Made by a program: the position numbers and the translations under genes. Of a DNA stretch of 64,000 bases, positions 17,893 to 27,121 are shown piece after piece. Within the stretch, counting starts at the first letter, position 1; every line of letters starts with the position of its first letter. The stretch covers positions 1,362,001-1,426,000 of the forward strand of contig NZ_CP047242.1 of the NCBI RefSeq assembly GCF_009856605.1, given 5' to 3'. The notes beneath the pieces are model-generated. The model saw nothing but the letters and a program-made list of their open reading frames with translations. It ran no database searches and was not told where the DNA came from. Source of the stretch: Trichormus variabilis 0441. Lineage in GTDB: Bacteria; Cyanobacteriota; Cyanobacteriia; Cyanobacteriales; Nostocaceae.

Positions 17893-19026
17893 ATGAATCC
17901 TATCCAAATTTTGATAGTTGAAGATGAGCAATTAGTGGCTGATGACTTGAGAGAAACTTTAGAACATTTGGGGTATGGTGTACCTGCCTTAGTAGCATCG
18001 GGAGAAGAAGCTATTTTCATGGCAGGAAATTTGCGACCTGACTTAGTGCTGATGGACATCAGACTAGAGGGTAAAATTGATGGTATAGAAGCCTCTTTTG
18101 CCATCCAGTCTCGCTTCGATTTACCAGTAGTTTACCTAACTGCTAATGCCGATCGCGCAACACTAGAGCGAGCTAAGGCTTCCCATCCTTTTGGGTATAT
18201 TTTAAAACCCTTCGATGAAAGAATATTAGCTACCACAATAGAGATTGCTATTTCCCGGCACCAAACAGAAGTTGAAGTAAAAAAAGCACTAATTGCTGCT
18301 AAAAATAGTCAGCAAATCGCTGAATCCAAAAACCAGATGAAATCACAACACCTCTACATGGCAGCACATGAGTTTCGTAATCCTTTAACGACAATTAAGC
18401 TCAGTGCCGAAATGTTGAATACCTATGGCAAACAGATGTCAGAGGAAAAAAAACAAAAACATATCGATCGCATTGAATCTGCCACGGATAGCTTGACGAA
18501 TCTGCTAGAAAATATACTCACACTTGGTAGAGCCGAAGCTGACAATTTTGTATTGAACCCCACTTTGATCGAGGTAGTAAGTTTCTGTGAAGAAATAGTC
18601 GAGTCTTTACGATTGACATTGAAAGAACATTATGAAATTAGTTTTGTCACAAATACTCAAAGCTTTATTGCCTGCTTAGATGAACAGCTACTATGGCATT
18701 TACTCAATAACTTACTTTCTAACGCAGTCAAATACTCCCCTAGAGGTAGTACTATTTTGCTGGGGCTGACTTGTGACGAAAGTAGTGTGTATTTTCAAAT
18801 TAAAGATCAAGGCGTAGGTATTCCCCTAGAATTTCAAGCTAAACTATTTGAACCTTTTCAACGTGCTGCCAATGTTGCCACAATTCCCGGCACCGGACTA
18901 GGGCTAGCAATTGTTAAGCAATGTGTTGATTTGCATCAGGGTAAAATATCTATTGATAGTACCTTAGGTCAAGGAACAAGTTTCTTAGTTAGACTACCAT
19001 TGAAGGTAAATTCAATATCAGCTTAA
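17893..19026 (+). CDS. REC-HisKA-HATPase hybrid sensor kinase
   Basis: 377 residues. An N-terminal receiver (phospho-acceptor D55 in LVLMDIRLEGKIDGIEAS, K105 in ILKPFDER) is followed by a coiled linker, then HisKA with H159 (MAAHEFRNPLTTIKL) and a HATPase (N-box NNLLSNAVKYSP, DQGVGIP, GTGLGLAIVKQC). There is no membrane helix. Kinases with a receiver at the front are usually intermediates of phosphorelays. The short spacing behind the 196-residue receiver protein suggests that pair works together. Confidence 0.92.
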   Translation: MNPIQILIVEDEQLVADDLRETLEHLGYGVPALVASGEEAIFMAGNLRPDLVLMDIRLEGKIDGIEASFAIQSRFDLPVVYLTANADRATLERAKASHPFGYILKPFDERILATTIEIAISRHQTEVEVKKALIAAKNSQQIAESKNQMKSQHLYMAAHEFRNPLTTIKLSAEMLNTYGKQMSEEKKQKHIDRIESATDSLTNLLENILTLGRAEADNFVLNPTLIEVVSFCEEIVESLRLTLKEHYEISFVTNTQSFIACLDEQLLWHLLNNLLSNAVKYSPRGSTILLGLTCDESSVYFQIKDQGVGIPLEFQAKLFEPFQRAANVATIPGTGLGLAIVKQCVDLHQGKISIDSTLGQGTSFLVRLPLKVNSISA

Positions 19027-19497
19027 TTTTGCTAAAAATAGCACTTTTCTATGTGATGAAGTATATCGGCAAATTTGCCATCATTTATCCACAGCAATCT
19101 AATTCTAGCCCTGCAATTACTAAAGTAAACAGGTAATAGCAAGAATAAATAAAGCTATCTTCAGGGTACTAAGCATTGTACAAAAATTAAATTAGATTTC
19201 TAATCTTAATAAAAATTAACTAAAATCCGACTTCTGTTGAAATAATTAATATTACCGGAATTTATAAAAAAGTTAATTATATATTTTATTTAGAGATTTT
19301 CCTTCCCTAGCTAAGTTAGGATATTCTCTTTTAGAGGTATAGCTTATATTTAAATAATAATTCCGGCTAATTACTGACTAAGAGCTTTTATTTTTGACAA
19401 AGATTGATATTATAAAGGGTTAACTTGCCGCTAATTTAAAAACTAAATATAATTGATAGTAATTCATGATGTAATTGAATTAATTTCTGATATAAGC
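19027..19497. other. AT-rich intergenic region before the NACHT gene
   Basis: 470 bases of low GC content with runs of A and T, no ORF and no strong hairpin. It probably carries the promoter of the NACHT gene. Nothing else is visible. Confidence 0.4.
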
Positions 19498-21819
19498 ATG
19501 GCTAAACGATCGCTCCAAGCCTCGGATGAAGGTATTAGGAAGGCCAAAAAAGCTTTTAATCATAAAGGTTGGACACAAGAATATCTGGCCAGTCAAGTTG
19601 GACTAGATAGTCGCCAACCAATTTGGAAGTTTTTTTCTGGCAAACCTGTTGCCAGACATATATTCCATGAAATTTGCTTTAGCCTAGCCCTAAATCCAGA
19701 AGAGATTGTTCAAACACTAGAATTTGAACCAGATGAACACTTAGAAACCCAGCAGATACTAGAAGGTCAAGACTCTACTGTCATTGAATCTTTAGTGAAT
19801 AAAATACGTGCTGCCCACTCAGAGAAAATTCAAAATCAATGTGGTACTATCCGGTTGTTAGATGTTGCACGTACAGTAGAATTAGATGAATTATTTATTG
19901 AGGTCAATGTATTAGAAGAAATTACTAGTCAAAGATGGCTAGATATTGCAGAGTTACAAAAGTCCGATGATAAAGCTTTAAACGAATTTTTATTAGAGGA
20001 AGTTACTACTAGAAAAATCACAGGATTACTAGCAATTGAGAAATTTTCTAAGCTTTTTGTCTTTGGCAATCCAGGAGCAGGAAAAACTACGTTTCTACAA
20101 TCAATCGCTACACTTTGTAATCAAGGTAAATTTCAGCCTCAACGTGTTCCTATTTTTATTAGCCTGAAAGATTTTGCCGAAAATATCAACTATGATGAGA
20201 AAAACCCTTTGTTAAGCTATTTAATTGAAGAATTAAGTATTTGCAAAATCGCTCAACAGGAAGTAGAAGAGTTACTTCATGAAGGTAAAGGTTTAATTTT
20301 ACTAGATGGATTGGATGAAGTTGCAGATAAACATACGGAAAAAATCAATAAAACAATTAGTATTTTTTTAGAGATTTTTTATAAAAATTCAGTAATTATC
20401 AGTTGTCGAATTGCATTCAGGCATCAAAAGTTTAAAGGGTTTGCTGAAGTACAGATTTCTAAATTTACAAAATCACAAATATCAGATTTTGCTAATAAAT
20501 GGTTTACAGCTTTTGCTAAAACTAATACCCGATTCAGGAAAACATTAGCATCTAAATTTATTGATAAAATAACACTTCCCGAAAATCGATTAATCCAAAA
20601 TCTAGCATACACACCTATTTTATTAAATCTCACCTGTTTAGTATTCCAATATCTAGGCGATTTTCCTACTAAGCGTTCTGAAATTTATCGGCAAGGATTA
20701 GAGCTATTACTAGTACGTTGGGATGAAGCCAAAGGAATAAAAAGAGATGAAGTTTACGCTAATTTAACCTTATCTCAGAAAATTAAGTTACTTAGTTATA
20801 TCGCCGTCACTTTTTTTGAGAAGGGAGATTACTTTTTTGAAGAAAATATCATTTGTCAATTAATAGCTGACTTTTTATATCTGTTACCAAATGCACCAAC
20901 TGATTTAGAGGATTTACGAGTAGATAGTAAAGCTGTGCTTAAAGCAATAGAGTTACAGCATGGATTATTAGTTGAACAAGCAAGAGGAATTTATTCCTTC
21001 TCTCATTTAACATTTCATGAATATTTTACTGCCAGATTTATTGCTAACAGCGACAATAAAAAATTAGAACAAGTTGCTGATTATTTAGTTGACAATCGAT
21101 GGCGTGAAGTTATCTTACTCACAGCAGAAATTATCAAATCATTTGAGGATTTATTCCAGTTAATCAAGGAACAAATTGATAAGTTAGCAGTTGCAGATGA
21201 AACAGTAAAACTTTTTCTCACTTGGGTCATGGACAAGTCCTCAATAGTTATTTCCAATTATCATTCATCTGCTGTACGTGCTTTTTACTTTACCCTCGTC
21301 TTACCTCCCGATTATGCTTTATCACGTAACCAAACTCTAGCTACAGCTTTAGATAGTCATCTAACAGGAAAACTAGCTGATGATTTAGCTTTGGATTTAG
21401 CTTTAAGTTATATTTTTGCAGTTAGCATTTCTTTGACTCCAGAGCTTTTCTGTAAGCGTATATCTGCTCTCAAATTAGCTCTTGATATTGATTATTTATT
21501 ACAGTCATATTCATCTTTAGATGAATCTCTGCAAAACCTCAAACAAGAATTACCTAGTTCACAACAAGATAAAGAGATATTAAAAGCATGGTGGCAATCT
21601 AATGGGCAATCTTGGACGACACAGTTAAAGGAATTGATCAAAATACATCGCCAAATGGATTGCGCTTGGCAATTTAGTGAGAAACAATTACATTTAATTC
21701 AAAAATACTGGGAGGCAAACAACTTATTAGTATATTGTTTTAACACCGCTAGCAATGTTACTCCCAATTTGAAGGAAGTTATTAAAGAAGCTTTGATTCT
21801 GCCTCCAGCGCAAAAATGA
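19498..21819 (+). CDS. HTH-NACHT STAND NTPase, candidate defence protein
   Basis: 773 residues from ATG 19498; an in-frame TTG at 19453 would add 15 residues without any domain. Residues 5-65 look like a helix-turn-helix (WTQEYLASQVGLDSRQPIWKFF then HEICFSLALNPEEIV). The NACHT ATPase follows: Walker A GNPGAGKTT (K196), Walker B LILLDGLDEVAD (D270, D273/E274), and the sensor region ISCRIAFRHQKF. A helical winged region follows, including SHLTFHEYFTARFI, a motif typical of bacterial NACHT proteins. The C-terminal 130 residues form a helical domain ending NLKEVIKEALILPP, as in other cyanobacterial NACHT proteins. Bacterial NACHT proteins include anti-phage factors. A phage-defence role is inference: there is no effector such as a nuclease or TIR in this protein. 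Confidence 0.82.
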   Translation: MAKRSLQASDEGIRKAKKAFNHKGWTQEYLASQVGLDSRQPIWKFFSGKPVARHIFHEICFSLALNPEEIVQTLEFEPDEHLETQQILEGQDSTVIESLVNKIRAAHSEKIQNQCGTIRLLDVARTVELDELFIEVNVLEEITSQRWLDIAELQKSDDKALNEFLLEEVTTRKITGLLAIEKFSKLFVFGNPGAGKTTFLQSIATLCNQGKFQPQRVPIFISLKDFAENINYDEKNPLLSYLIEELSICKIAQQEVEELLHEGKGLILLDGLDEVADKHTEKINKTISIFLEIFYKNSVIISCRIAFRHQKFKGFAEVQISKFTKSQISDFANKWFTAFAKTNTRFRKTLASKFIDKITLPENRLIQNLAYTPILLNLTCLVFQYLGDFPTKRSEIYRQGLELLLVRWDEAKGIKRDEVYANLTLSQKIKLLSYIAVTFFEKGDYFFEENIICQLIADFLYLLPNAPTDLEDLRVDSKAVLKAIELQHGLLVEQARGIYSFSHLTFHEYFTARFIANSDNKKLEQVADYLVDNRWREVILLTAEIIKSFEDLFQLIKEQIDKLAVADETVKLFLTWVMDKSSIVISNYHSSAVRAFYFTLVLPPDYALSRNQTLATALDSHLTGKLADDLALDLALSYIFAVSISLTPELFCKRISALKLALDIDYLLQSYSSLDESLQNLKQELPSSQQDKEILKAWWQSNGQSWTTQLKELIKIHRQMDCAWQFSEKQLHLIQKYWEANNLLVYCFNTASNVTPNLKEVIKEALILPPAQK

Positions 21820-21842
21820 ATCAATTCAAGATTTAACAAAAT

Positions 21843-21869
21843 ATAGAAGTTGAAGTCCCCGGCTTCTAT
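21843..21869. repeat. Small inverted repeat between convergent genes
   Basis: ATAGAAG (21843-21849) pairs with CTTCTAT (21863-21869) around a GC-rich centre containing GTCCCCGG. It lies just after the NACHT stop codon. It may be a terminator or a remnant of a transposon end; no transposase remains nearby. Confidence 0.45.
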
Positions 21870-21904
21870 CAAACCGCCAGTGTTGTGGCTCTTTCTGTCT
21901 TACA

Positions 21905-21939
21905 AAGTTCAGAGCGCCTGCTTCCGGCGCTCTGAACTT
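21905..21939. terminator. Strong 14-bp hairpin between convergent NACHT and AAA genes
   Basis: AAGTTCAGAGCGCC (21905-21918) is perfectly complementary to GGCGCTCTGAACTT (21926-21939) with a seven-base loop TGCTTCC. It sits between two convergent genes and probably ends transcription on both strands, although neither side has a good T-run. Confidence 0.6.
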
Positions 21940-22017
21940 GGGGCTAAATCGTCGTTACAACACGGAAAAAGCGAATTGCCTTAGGGTTAGCCTTGCCATA
22001 GGCTATTGCGAATTGGT

Positions 22018-23859
22018 TTAATCTGGACGCTGTTCTGTGAGAACTTTATAAGCATAGTTGAAATCATCAGTAGTAATCTTGATTTCAGAAGGGTCTGTCA
22101 ATCCTTGGGAGCGAAAACGACGAATTGCTTCTACCGCCGCTTGATTGCACAGTAAAGTTAAATCTGCACCATTCCAATTTTTAGTCATCTCTGCCCAATA
22201 GTTGAAATCCACACCTTCCAAGGGTCGTCCTTGACTATGGACTTGGAGAATCGCCAGACGACTAGCTAAATCTGGTAAATCTACCTTCATTTGTAAATCT
22301 AAGCGTCCAGCCCGTAACAAAGCCGGGTCAAGGGCATCGGGTCGATTTGTTGCCCCAATTACTAAAATAGTACTCCCTACTTCTATGCCATCCAACTCTG
22401 TGAGCAATTGTCCAACTACGCGATCGCTCACTCCCGAATCACCACTGAAACTACCCCGCGCTGGAGCTAAGGTATCAATTTCATCAATAAATACGACACA
22501 AGGCTCTGCTTGACGCGCTTTGGCAAATAACTCCCGTACTGCTTGTTCACTTGCACCCACCCAACGGCTGAGTAATTCTGGGCCATTGACACCAATAAAA
22601 TTAGCTCTGGCTTGGGAAGCAACAGCTTTAGCTAATAAAGTTTTTCCTGTCCCTGGTGGCCCCCATAATAAGATGCCTTTTGGTGCTAGTGCTTTGGTTT
22701 GCAGATACAGTTCTGGATATAACAGCGCTCCTTCTACTGATTCCCGTAGGGTTTGCTTAATCGTATCCAAACCACCAATATCGTCCCAGGCGATATGGGG
22801 AACTTCGACTTCCACACTCCGCAGTACAGCTGGTTTGATTTCTTTGAGGGCTTGCAAAAAGTCAACTTGGCTAACCGTCATATTCTCTGGAACTGCACTT
22901 TCAACCGAAGGCATTTGACGGCGCAGAGCAGTATACGCCGCCTTTTGGCACAGGGCTTTTAAGTCAGATCCCACAAACCCCACCGAGCGTTCGGCGATCG
23001 CATCCAGGTCAACCGTGTCTTCCAAAGGCATGGCACGGGTGAGAATTTGCAGAATATCTCTGCGTCCTTTCACATCTGGGACACGAAACTGGACTTCCCG
23101 ATCAAATCGCCCCGGACGGCGCAAAGCTGGGTCAAGATGGTCAGGACGGTTAGTGGCAGCCAGTACAATCACACCTTGACTGTGGGAAAAACCATCCATC
23201 AGGCTTAAAAGTTGGGCTACAAGACGTTTTTCTACTTCCCCTTCTACTGCACTCCGGTCTGGAGCTAGACTATCGATTTCATCAATGAAAATAATACAAG
23301 GAGCATTCTTAGCAGCCTTCTCAAAAATACCCCGCAGTCTTTGCTCGGCTTCACCATAATATTTACTGATAACTTCCGGCCCCACCAGCGCAATATAGTT
23401 AACACCAAGTTCCTCAGCTAAACCACGAGCAGTCAGAGTTTTACCAGTACCAGGAGGCCCAACTAAAAGTACACCCCGCGTAGGTTCCAATCCTAACTTT
23501 GCCAGTAAATCAGGGCGTTTTAAGGGAATAGCGATTAATTCTTTAAGTTCTTTAACAACCTCACCCAGTCCGCCAACATCTTTCAAGGAATTACCGGAAG
23601 GCGCATCTGGTGGAACAACAACATCAGAAGTGTCTCCATTCCCTGAATCAGAATTAGGAGAGGGTTGGGTGCGAATACGGCTTGTACCAATATCATTAGC
23701 CATATTATTAGGACGCGGGATATTGCCAGTCCGAGGAATACTACTCATAGAACGAGAGTTAATCTGGAAATCGGTTTTAATTTCTCCTTTCTCGGCTTTT
23801 TCCTCTAAAGTTTTGACTAATTCAATTAACTGTTCAAATCCCTTGAATAAATCACTCAT
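22018..23859 (-). CDS. Cdc48/VAT-like double AAA+ ATPase of the gas-vesicle cluster
   Basis: 613 residues with two AAA+ modules. D1 has Walker A GPPGTGKT (134-141) and Walker B IIFIDEIDSLAP (about 189-200), with the NRPDHLDPALRRPGRFDRE arginine-finger block. D2 has GPPGTGKT (400-407), VVFIDEIDTLAP and NRPDALDPALLRAGR. Instead of a Cdc48 N-domain there is a 90-residue start: a short amphipathic helix (LFKGFEQLIELVKTLEEKAEK) and a low-complexity Ser/Pro/Asn linker. AAA+ tandem ATPases of this class unfold or extract proteins. It is the last gene of the minus-strand set gvpW, ArsA-like, AAA, 42 bases after the ArsA-like gene. A role in handling aggregated or misassembled GvpA-type protein is inference. 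Confidence 0.88.
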   Translation of the reverse strand: MSDLFKGFEQLIELVKTLEEKAEKGEIKTDFQINSRSMSSIPRTGNIPRPNNMANDIGTSRIRTQPSPNSDSGNGDTSDVVVPPDAPSGNSLKDVGGLGEVVKELKELIAIPLKRPDLLAKLGLEPTRGVLLVGPPGTGKTLTARGLAEELGVNYIALVGPEVISKYYGEAEQRLRGIFEKAAKNAPCIIFIDEIDSLAPDRSAVEGEVEKRLVAQLLSLMDGFSHSQGVIVLAATNRPDHLDPALRRPGRFDREVQFRVPDVKGRRDILQILTRAMPLEDTVDLDAIAERSVGFVGSDLKALCQKAAYTALRRQMPSVESAVPENMTVSQVDFLQALKEIKPAVLRSVEVEVPHIAWDDIGGLDTIKQTLRESVEGALLYPELYLQTKALAPKGILLWGPPGTGKTLLAKAVASQARANFIGVNGPELLSRWVGASEQAVRELFAKARQAEPCVVFIDEIDTLAPARGSFSGDSGVSDRVVGQLLTELDGIEVGSTILVIGATNRPDALDPALLRAGRLDLQMKVDLPDLASRLAILQVHSQGRPLEGVDFNYWAEMTKNWNGADLTLLCNQAAVEAIRRFRSQGLTDPSEIKITTDDFNYAYKVLTEQRPD

Positions 23860-23901
23860 AACATCACTCCAAAAATCTCAAAAATCTTACTTTTTTTATG
23901 T

Positions 23902-25809
23902 TTATCTTTTATTAGCAGTTAATTCTTCGACTTCAAATAAAAGACTAGCAGCACCTTTAACTCGGTCTATAGCCTCCACCGAACGGGGTAATCCAGGTAG
24001 GCGAATCATAGTTTGTTCTGGAAATAAACTATGATCAATTTCCACTTCTGGACTATAGCGATTCTGAACTATATAACGCTGATTAACCCCCATATTTTTT
24101 AAAGACTCTGTTAAGCGTATATGTTCAGATACGATAGCTACTTCTGACTGAATTACACCAATAAATTGAGTATGTTGAGAATTCTTTAACTTCTTTTGTG
24201 CTTGTACAACTTGTTGACGTAAATTTCGTAACCGTCCCATGAAGTCCACTCTACCCAAAACATCTTGATACTTCAGCCACAGTTTAAATATCCAAGATAA
24301 CCAATCACCTAAAGCCGATGGCATTTCTAAAAATCTCAGAAGATGACCTGTTGGCGCAGTATCTAAAATGATTAAATCTTGCTGGTTACTATCTAACAAA
24401 TCCATCACAGTAATTAGAGATAGCATCTCATCAATACCCGGTAAAGCTTGAGACATAATCTGTCGCCACGCCTCAGGCACATAAGCAACATTCACGGTTG
24501 TATCTGCTTGTGAACCTTCGCCACTAATCATATCTGCTAATTCCCAAAGATAATCTCTACGGAATTGTTCTAAAACTCTGTTAGCATCAATTTCTTGCCC
24601 ACACAAATTTGAGCTTAAAGATATAGGTTCATGGCCTAAATCCTTCCCAAAAGCATCTCCTAAAGAATGTGCTGGGTCTATAGAAATTACCTGAATCTTT
24701 TTATCTGGATGTTGTTGAGCAGAAGCCCAAGCTATGGCGGCGGCTACCGTTGTTTTCCCTACACCTCCTTTACCACCGATAATAATTAGTTTGCATTCTT
24801 CGTTGATAAAATCATGAAAGCCAGGTAAAACTTGAGCAGGCCATTGAATAAGTGGTGGTGGAACAAGTTCAACACTAGCAATTTTTTGAATCTGAGATGC
24901 CAGAGAATCTAATGCCACCCCACCTAAAGGTTCTACTCTTTGTTGTGGTACGATAAAAACAGGCTGATTAGTATGAAGATTTAAGTACTTATTCAGTAAA
25001 TTTTGTTGTTCAGCGTAACGGTCTAGTTCTAACTCCGAATTTAGTAAAATGTGATTAATAAATAATCCAGCGTAGGGAACATCTAAAGTTTCTAGGCTAT
25101 TTAAAAATCGCTCAGTTTCATAAAAACACATGGGTTCAGAAATACCTACCACCAAACAACCAGTAAATTTTTCATCTTGCAGTAAGCGTCTACCTTCTGC
25201 TAGTTGATGTTTCATTTCTACTAAAAAGCTATCGACTTCATCAGCCGTATAACTACCTTTAAAACTTTGAGTAATTACCCGATGTTTTTCCTGAAATAGT
25301 TCTAAGGAATTTAAAATAACATCTAAAAAATCTTTGAGGCGTAATAAATTTAAGGTATGACCAGAAGGAGCCATGTCTATAATTACACGATCCGCCTCAT
25401 TTTCAGCTAGTAGACGCTGAATTTCTAGCAAACCCATTAATTCATTCAAGCCGGGCCAGTTTAAATCCCAGACTGGTGCTAAATCACCTCCATCAGCTAA
25501 ACTGCCTCTCTCCACGAGTATTTCTAAAAAGTAACTATATTTTGCTTTAAATTCCAACAACAGTTTTTGAGCATCCAACGCCTGAACACTCAAGTTAGGT
25601 AAGTCTGTCACTGCTAATGCAATATCTTTAACTTCCGATTGCAATACATCACCTAAAGAATGTGCAGGATCTGTAGAAATTAACAGAATTTTTTCTTGAG
25701 GAAACTTTCTGGCCCAATAACGTGCAAAGCTGCAAGAGATGGTAGTTTTACCAACCCCACCTTTGCCACTAAACATAACTAGATGCAATGAATCATAGTA
25801 GTCCATCAT
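23902..25809 (-). CDS. Tandem ArsA/Get3-family ATPase of the gas-vesicle cluster
   Basis: 635 residues made of two fused ArsA/Get3-type halves. Each half starts with the deviant P-loop of this family: FSGKGGVGKTT (14-24) and IGGKGGVGKTT (about 341-350). Each also has a STDPAHSLGD or SIDPAHSLGD switch I and a DMAPSGHTLNLLRL or DTAPTGHLLRFLEM switch II. No arsenite-exporter or arsR gene is nearby, and the family's arsenic-binding cysteines are not evident. Get3/TRC40 relatives shield hydrophobic membrane segments, so a chaperone or targeting role for hydrophobic gas-vesicle proteins fits the location between gvpW and the Cdc48-like gene. That role is inference. Ends 42 bases before the AAA ATPase start. 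Confidence 0.85.
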   Translation of the reverse strand: MMDYYDSLHLVMFSGKGGVGKTTISCSFARYWARKFPQEKILLISTDPAHSLGDVLQSEVKDIALAVTDLPNLSVQALDAQKLLLEFKAKYSYFLEILVERGSLADGGDLAPVWDLNWPGLNELMGLLEIQRLLAENEADRVIIDMAPSGHTLNLLRLKDFLDVILNSLELFQEKHRVITQSFKGSYTADEVDSFLVEMKHQLAEGRRLLQDEKFTGCLVVGISEPMCFYETERFLNSLETLDVPYAGLFINHILLNSELELDRYAEQQNLLNKYLNLHTNQPVFIVPQQRVEPLGGVALDSLASQIQKIASVELVPPPLIQWPAQVLPGFHDFINEECKLIIIGGKGGVGKTTVAAAIAWASAQQHPDKKIQVISIDPAHSLGDAFGKDLGHEPISLSSNLCGQEIDANRVLEQFRRDYLWELADMISGEGSQADTTVNVAYVPEAWRQIMSQALPGIDEMLSLITVMDLLDSNQQDLIILDTAPTGHLLRFLEMPSALGDWLSWIFKLWLKYQDVLGRVDFMGRLRNLRQQVVQAQKKLKNSQHTQFIGVIQSEVAIVSEHIRLTESLKNMGVNQRYIVQNRYSPEVEIDHSLFPEQTMIRLPGLPRSVEAIDRVKGAASLLFEVEELTANKR

Positions 25810-25846
25810 GAAATTAAAAATTCCTTGATAAATTTATTAGTAGAAA

Positions 25847-26530
25847 TTAAACAAAATGATAGGGTGGTAGTGGTTCTCCCAAGATTAAATTCCAATGAGG
25901 ACATTTCTCTTGTAGCGTTAACACTTGTTTGAAGAGTAAAGCTTTATCATGGCGATCAACTAAAAGATGAAGACGTACTTCTTCTACATAATCTTGAATA
26001 ATTGCAGATGAGCGATAAATATCCATCATTAAATTGATCAGATGATGTTTCTCCCTATTTTGATCACCAATAAAGCTTTTTTGATGCTCATAATGCAATT
26101 TTTTCGCCAAAAAATAATCTCTTCCATGTCCCCCTGATATCTTGGCAAGTTCTTCAAATTTACGAGGAATGAGCTTTAAAGTATATTCTGTTTTCCCTTG
26201 AATATTATCGAGTTTCTTTTGATATTCTTGAGCATGAGACTCTATATGATTTAGCAATGTCTCTTCGGAATTGAAATAAGTGCCAAAACGCAAAGGTAAA
26301 ACTGTTGTCTGCTGAGATAGCTCACAAATGACGCGATCGTGAGCTAAAACCATTTTAATAACTTCTTCATCATTATTTTGACTAGATTCTAAGGATATTC
26401 CAGGTTCTACGACGGCTGAGATATTATTGCCATTAATCAGGAGTAATTGACCTAGATTGCCAGATGGTAGACGTAAAGGAACATCAGGAGTATTTAAAAA
26501 AGCATAAGTGTAAAAATTTGGCGATCGCAT
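25847..26530 (-). CDS. gvpW: Gas-vesicle GvpF/GvpL-family protein (GvpW)
   Basis: 227 residues of the GvpF/GvpL family: an N-terminal half with VIKMVLAHDRVICELSQQTTVLPLRFGTYF, matching the conserved VLPLRFGt core, and a C-terminal helical half ending LQEKCPHWNLILGEPLPPYHF. In Anabaena clusters the second family member next to gvpV is called GvpW, and the position here fits. GvpF/L proteins are accessory factors in gas-vesicle nucleation. It starts at ATG 26530 in a HIP1-like sequence and heads an apparent operon with the ArsA-like and Cdc48-like ATPases. It is divergent from gvpV. The exact letter (W versus L) rests on context. Confidence 0.82.
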   Translation of the reverse strand: MRSPNFYTYAFLNTPDVPLRLPSGNLGQLLLINGNNISAVVEPGISLESSQNNDEEVIKMVLAHDRVICELSQQTTVLPLRFGTYFNSEETLLNHIESHAQEYQKKLDNIQGKTEYTLKLIPRKFEELAKISGGHGRDYFLAKKLHYEHQKSFIGDQNREKHHLINLMMDIYRSSAIIQDYVEEVRLHLLVDRHDKALLFKQVLTLQEKCPHWNLILGEPLPPYHFV

Positions 26531-26682
26531 TATTCCACCCAGGTAAAAAACTTAAGTATTCTATTTTATTGCTATCAGAACAAATATCTTGTCATATAAA
26601 TAGAAAAAATGCTGAATTTGATTAAATCATTTACATCCTTAAAATCTTAGTTATAATGCTATCAATTATTCAGGTATTTCCT

Positions 26683-26997
26683 ATGACAAAAGTACGTAAT
26701 CGGGGCATAATCAGACCTAAAATCACCACAATGCCTAGAACTAAATCTGAGGCTTCCAGCCAATTAGAACTTTACAAGTTAGTAACAGAACAGCAGAGAA
26801 TCAAACAAGAGTTGGCTTTCATCGAACAAAGGACAGTACTACTTAAGCAACGATTATCTACGCTTAAAACTCAGATAGAAGGGACAGAAAGAAGTATTAA
26901 TAATTTACGTCATCCTGAAGCAAAACCTTCTCGGATAGCACTCCCAAAAATATTCCGTGAAACCAATAATTACCAAGCTTTTGATATCGAATATTAA
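26683..26997 (+). CDS. gvpV: Gas-vesicle accessory protein GvpV
   Basis: 104 residues from ATG 26683 (an upstream in-frame ATG at 26656 would add nine residues that do not match the family start). The basic N-terminus VRNRGIIRPKITTMP and the coiled-coil body (about 25-80, EQQRIKQELAFIEQRTVLLKQ) match the small cyanobacterial GvpV proteins. It is the only gas-vesicle gene on the plus strand inside the cluster, facing gvpG and divergent from gvpW. It ends just before an intrinsic terminator. The biochemical role of GvpV is not established beyond being part of cyanobacterial gas-vesicle clusters. Confidence 0.8.
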   Translation: MTKVRNRGIIRPKITTMPRTKSEASSQLELYKLVTEQQRIKQELAFIEQRTVLLKQRLSTLKTQIEGTERSINNLRHPEAKPSRIALPKIFRETNNYQAFDIEY

Positions 26998-27003
26998 ACT
27001 ATT

Positions 27004-27024
27004 AACCCGCGAAAGCGGGTTTTT
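27004..27024 (+). terminator. Intrinsic terminator of gvpV
   Basis: AACCCGC-gaaa-GCGGGTT followed by further Ts lies seven bases after the gvpV stop. Stem, GNRA-type tetraloop and T-run make a classical rho-independent terminator on the plus strand. Confidence 0.85.
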
Positions 27025-27121
27025 AATAGTTCAATTAAACTGATTAATAGCTAAGCGCACATAGACAAAGTTTGTAGTAAAAACTTGTCCCTAAGGGCTG
27101 CAAATCTCAACTAACACCTAA

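Noticed and set aside
23902..25809. Arsenite-transport function for the ArsA-like ATPase
   Set aside because: No arsB, arsR or arsD is nearby and the metal-binding cysteines are not evident; the Get3-like chaperone branch fits better.
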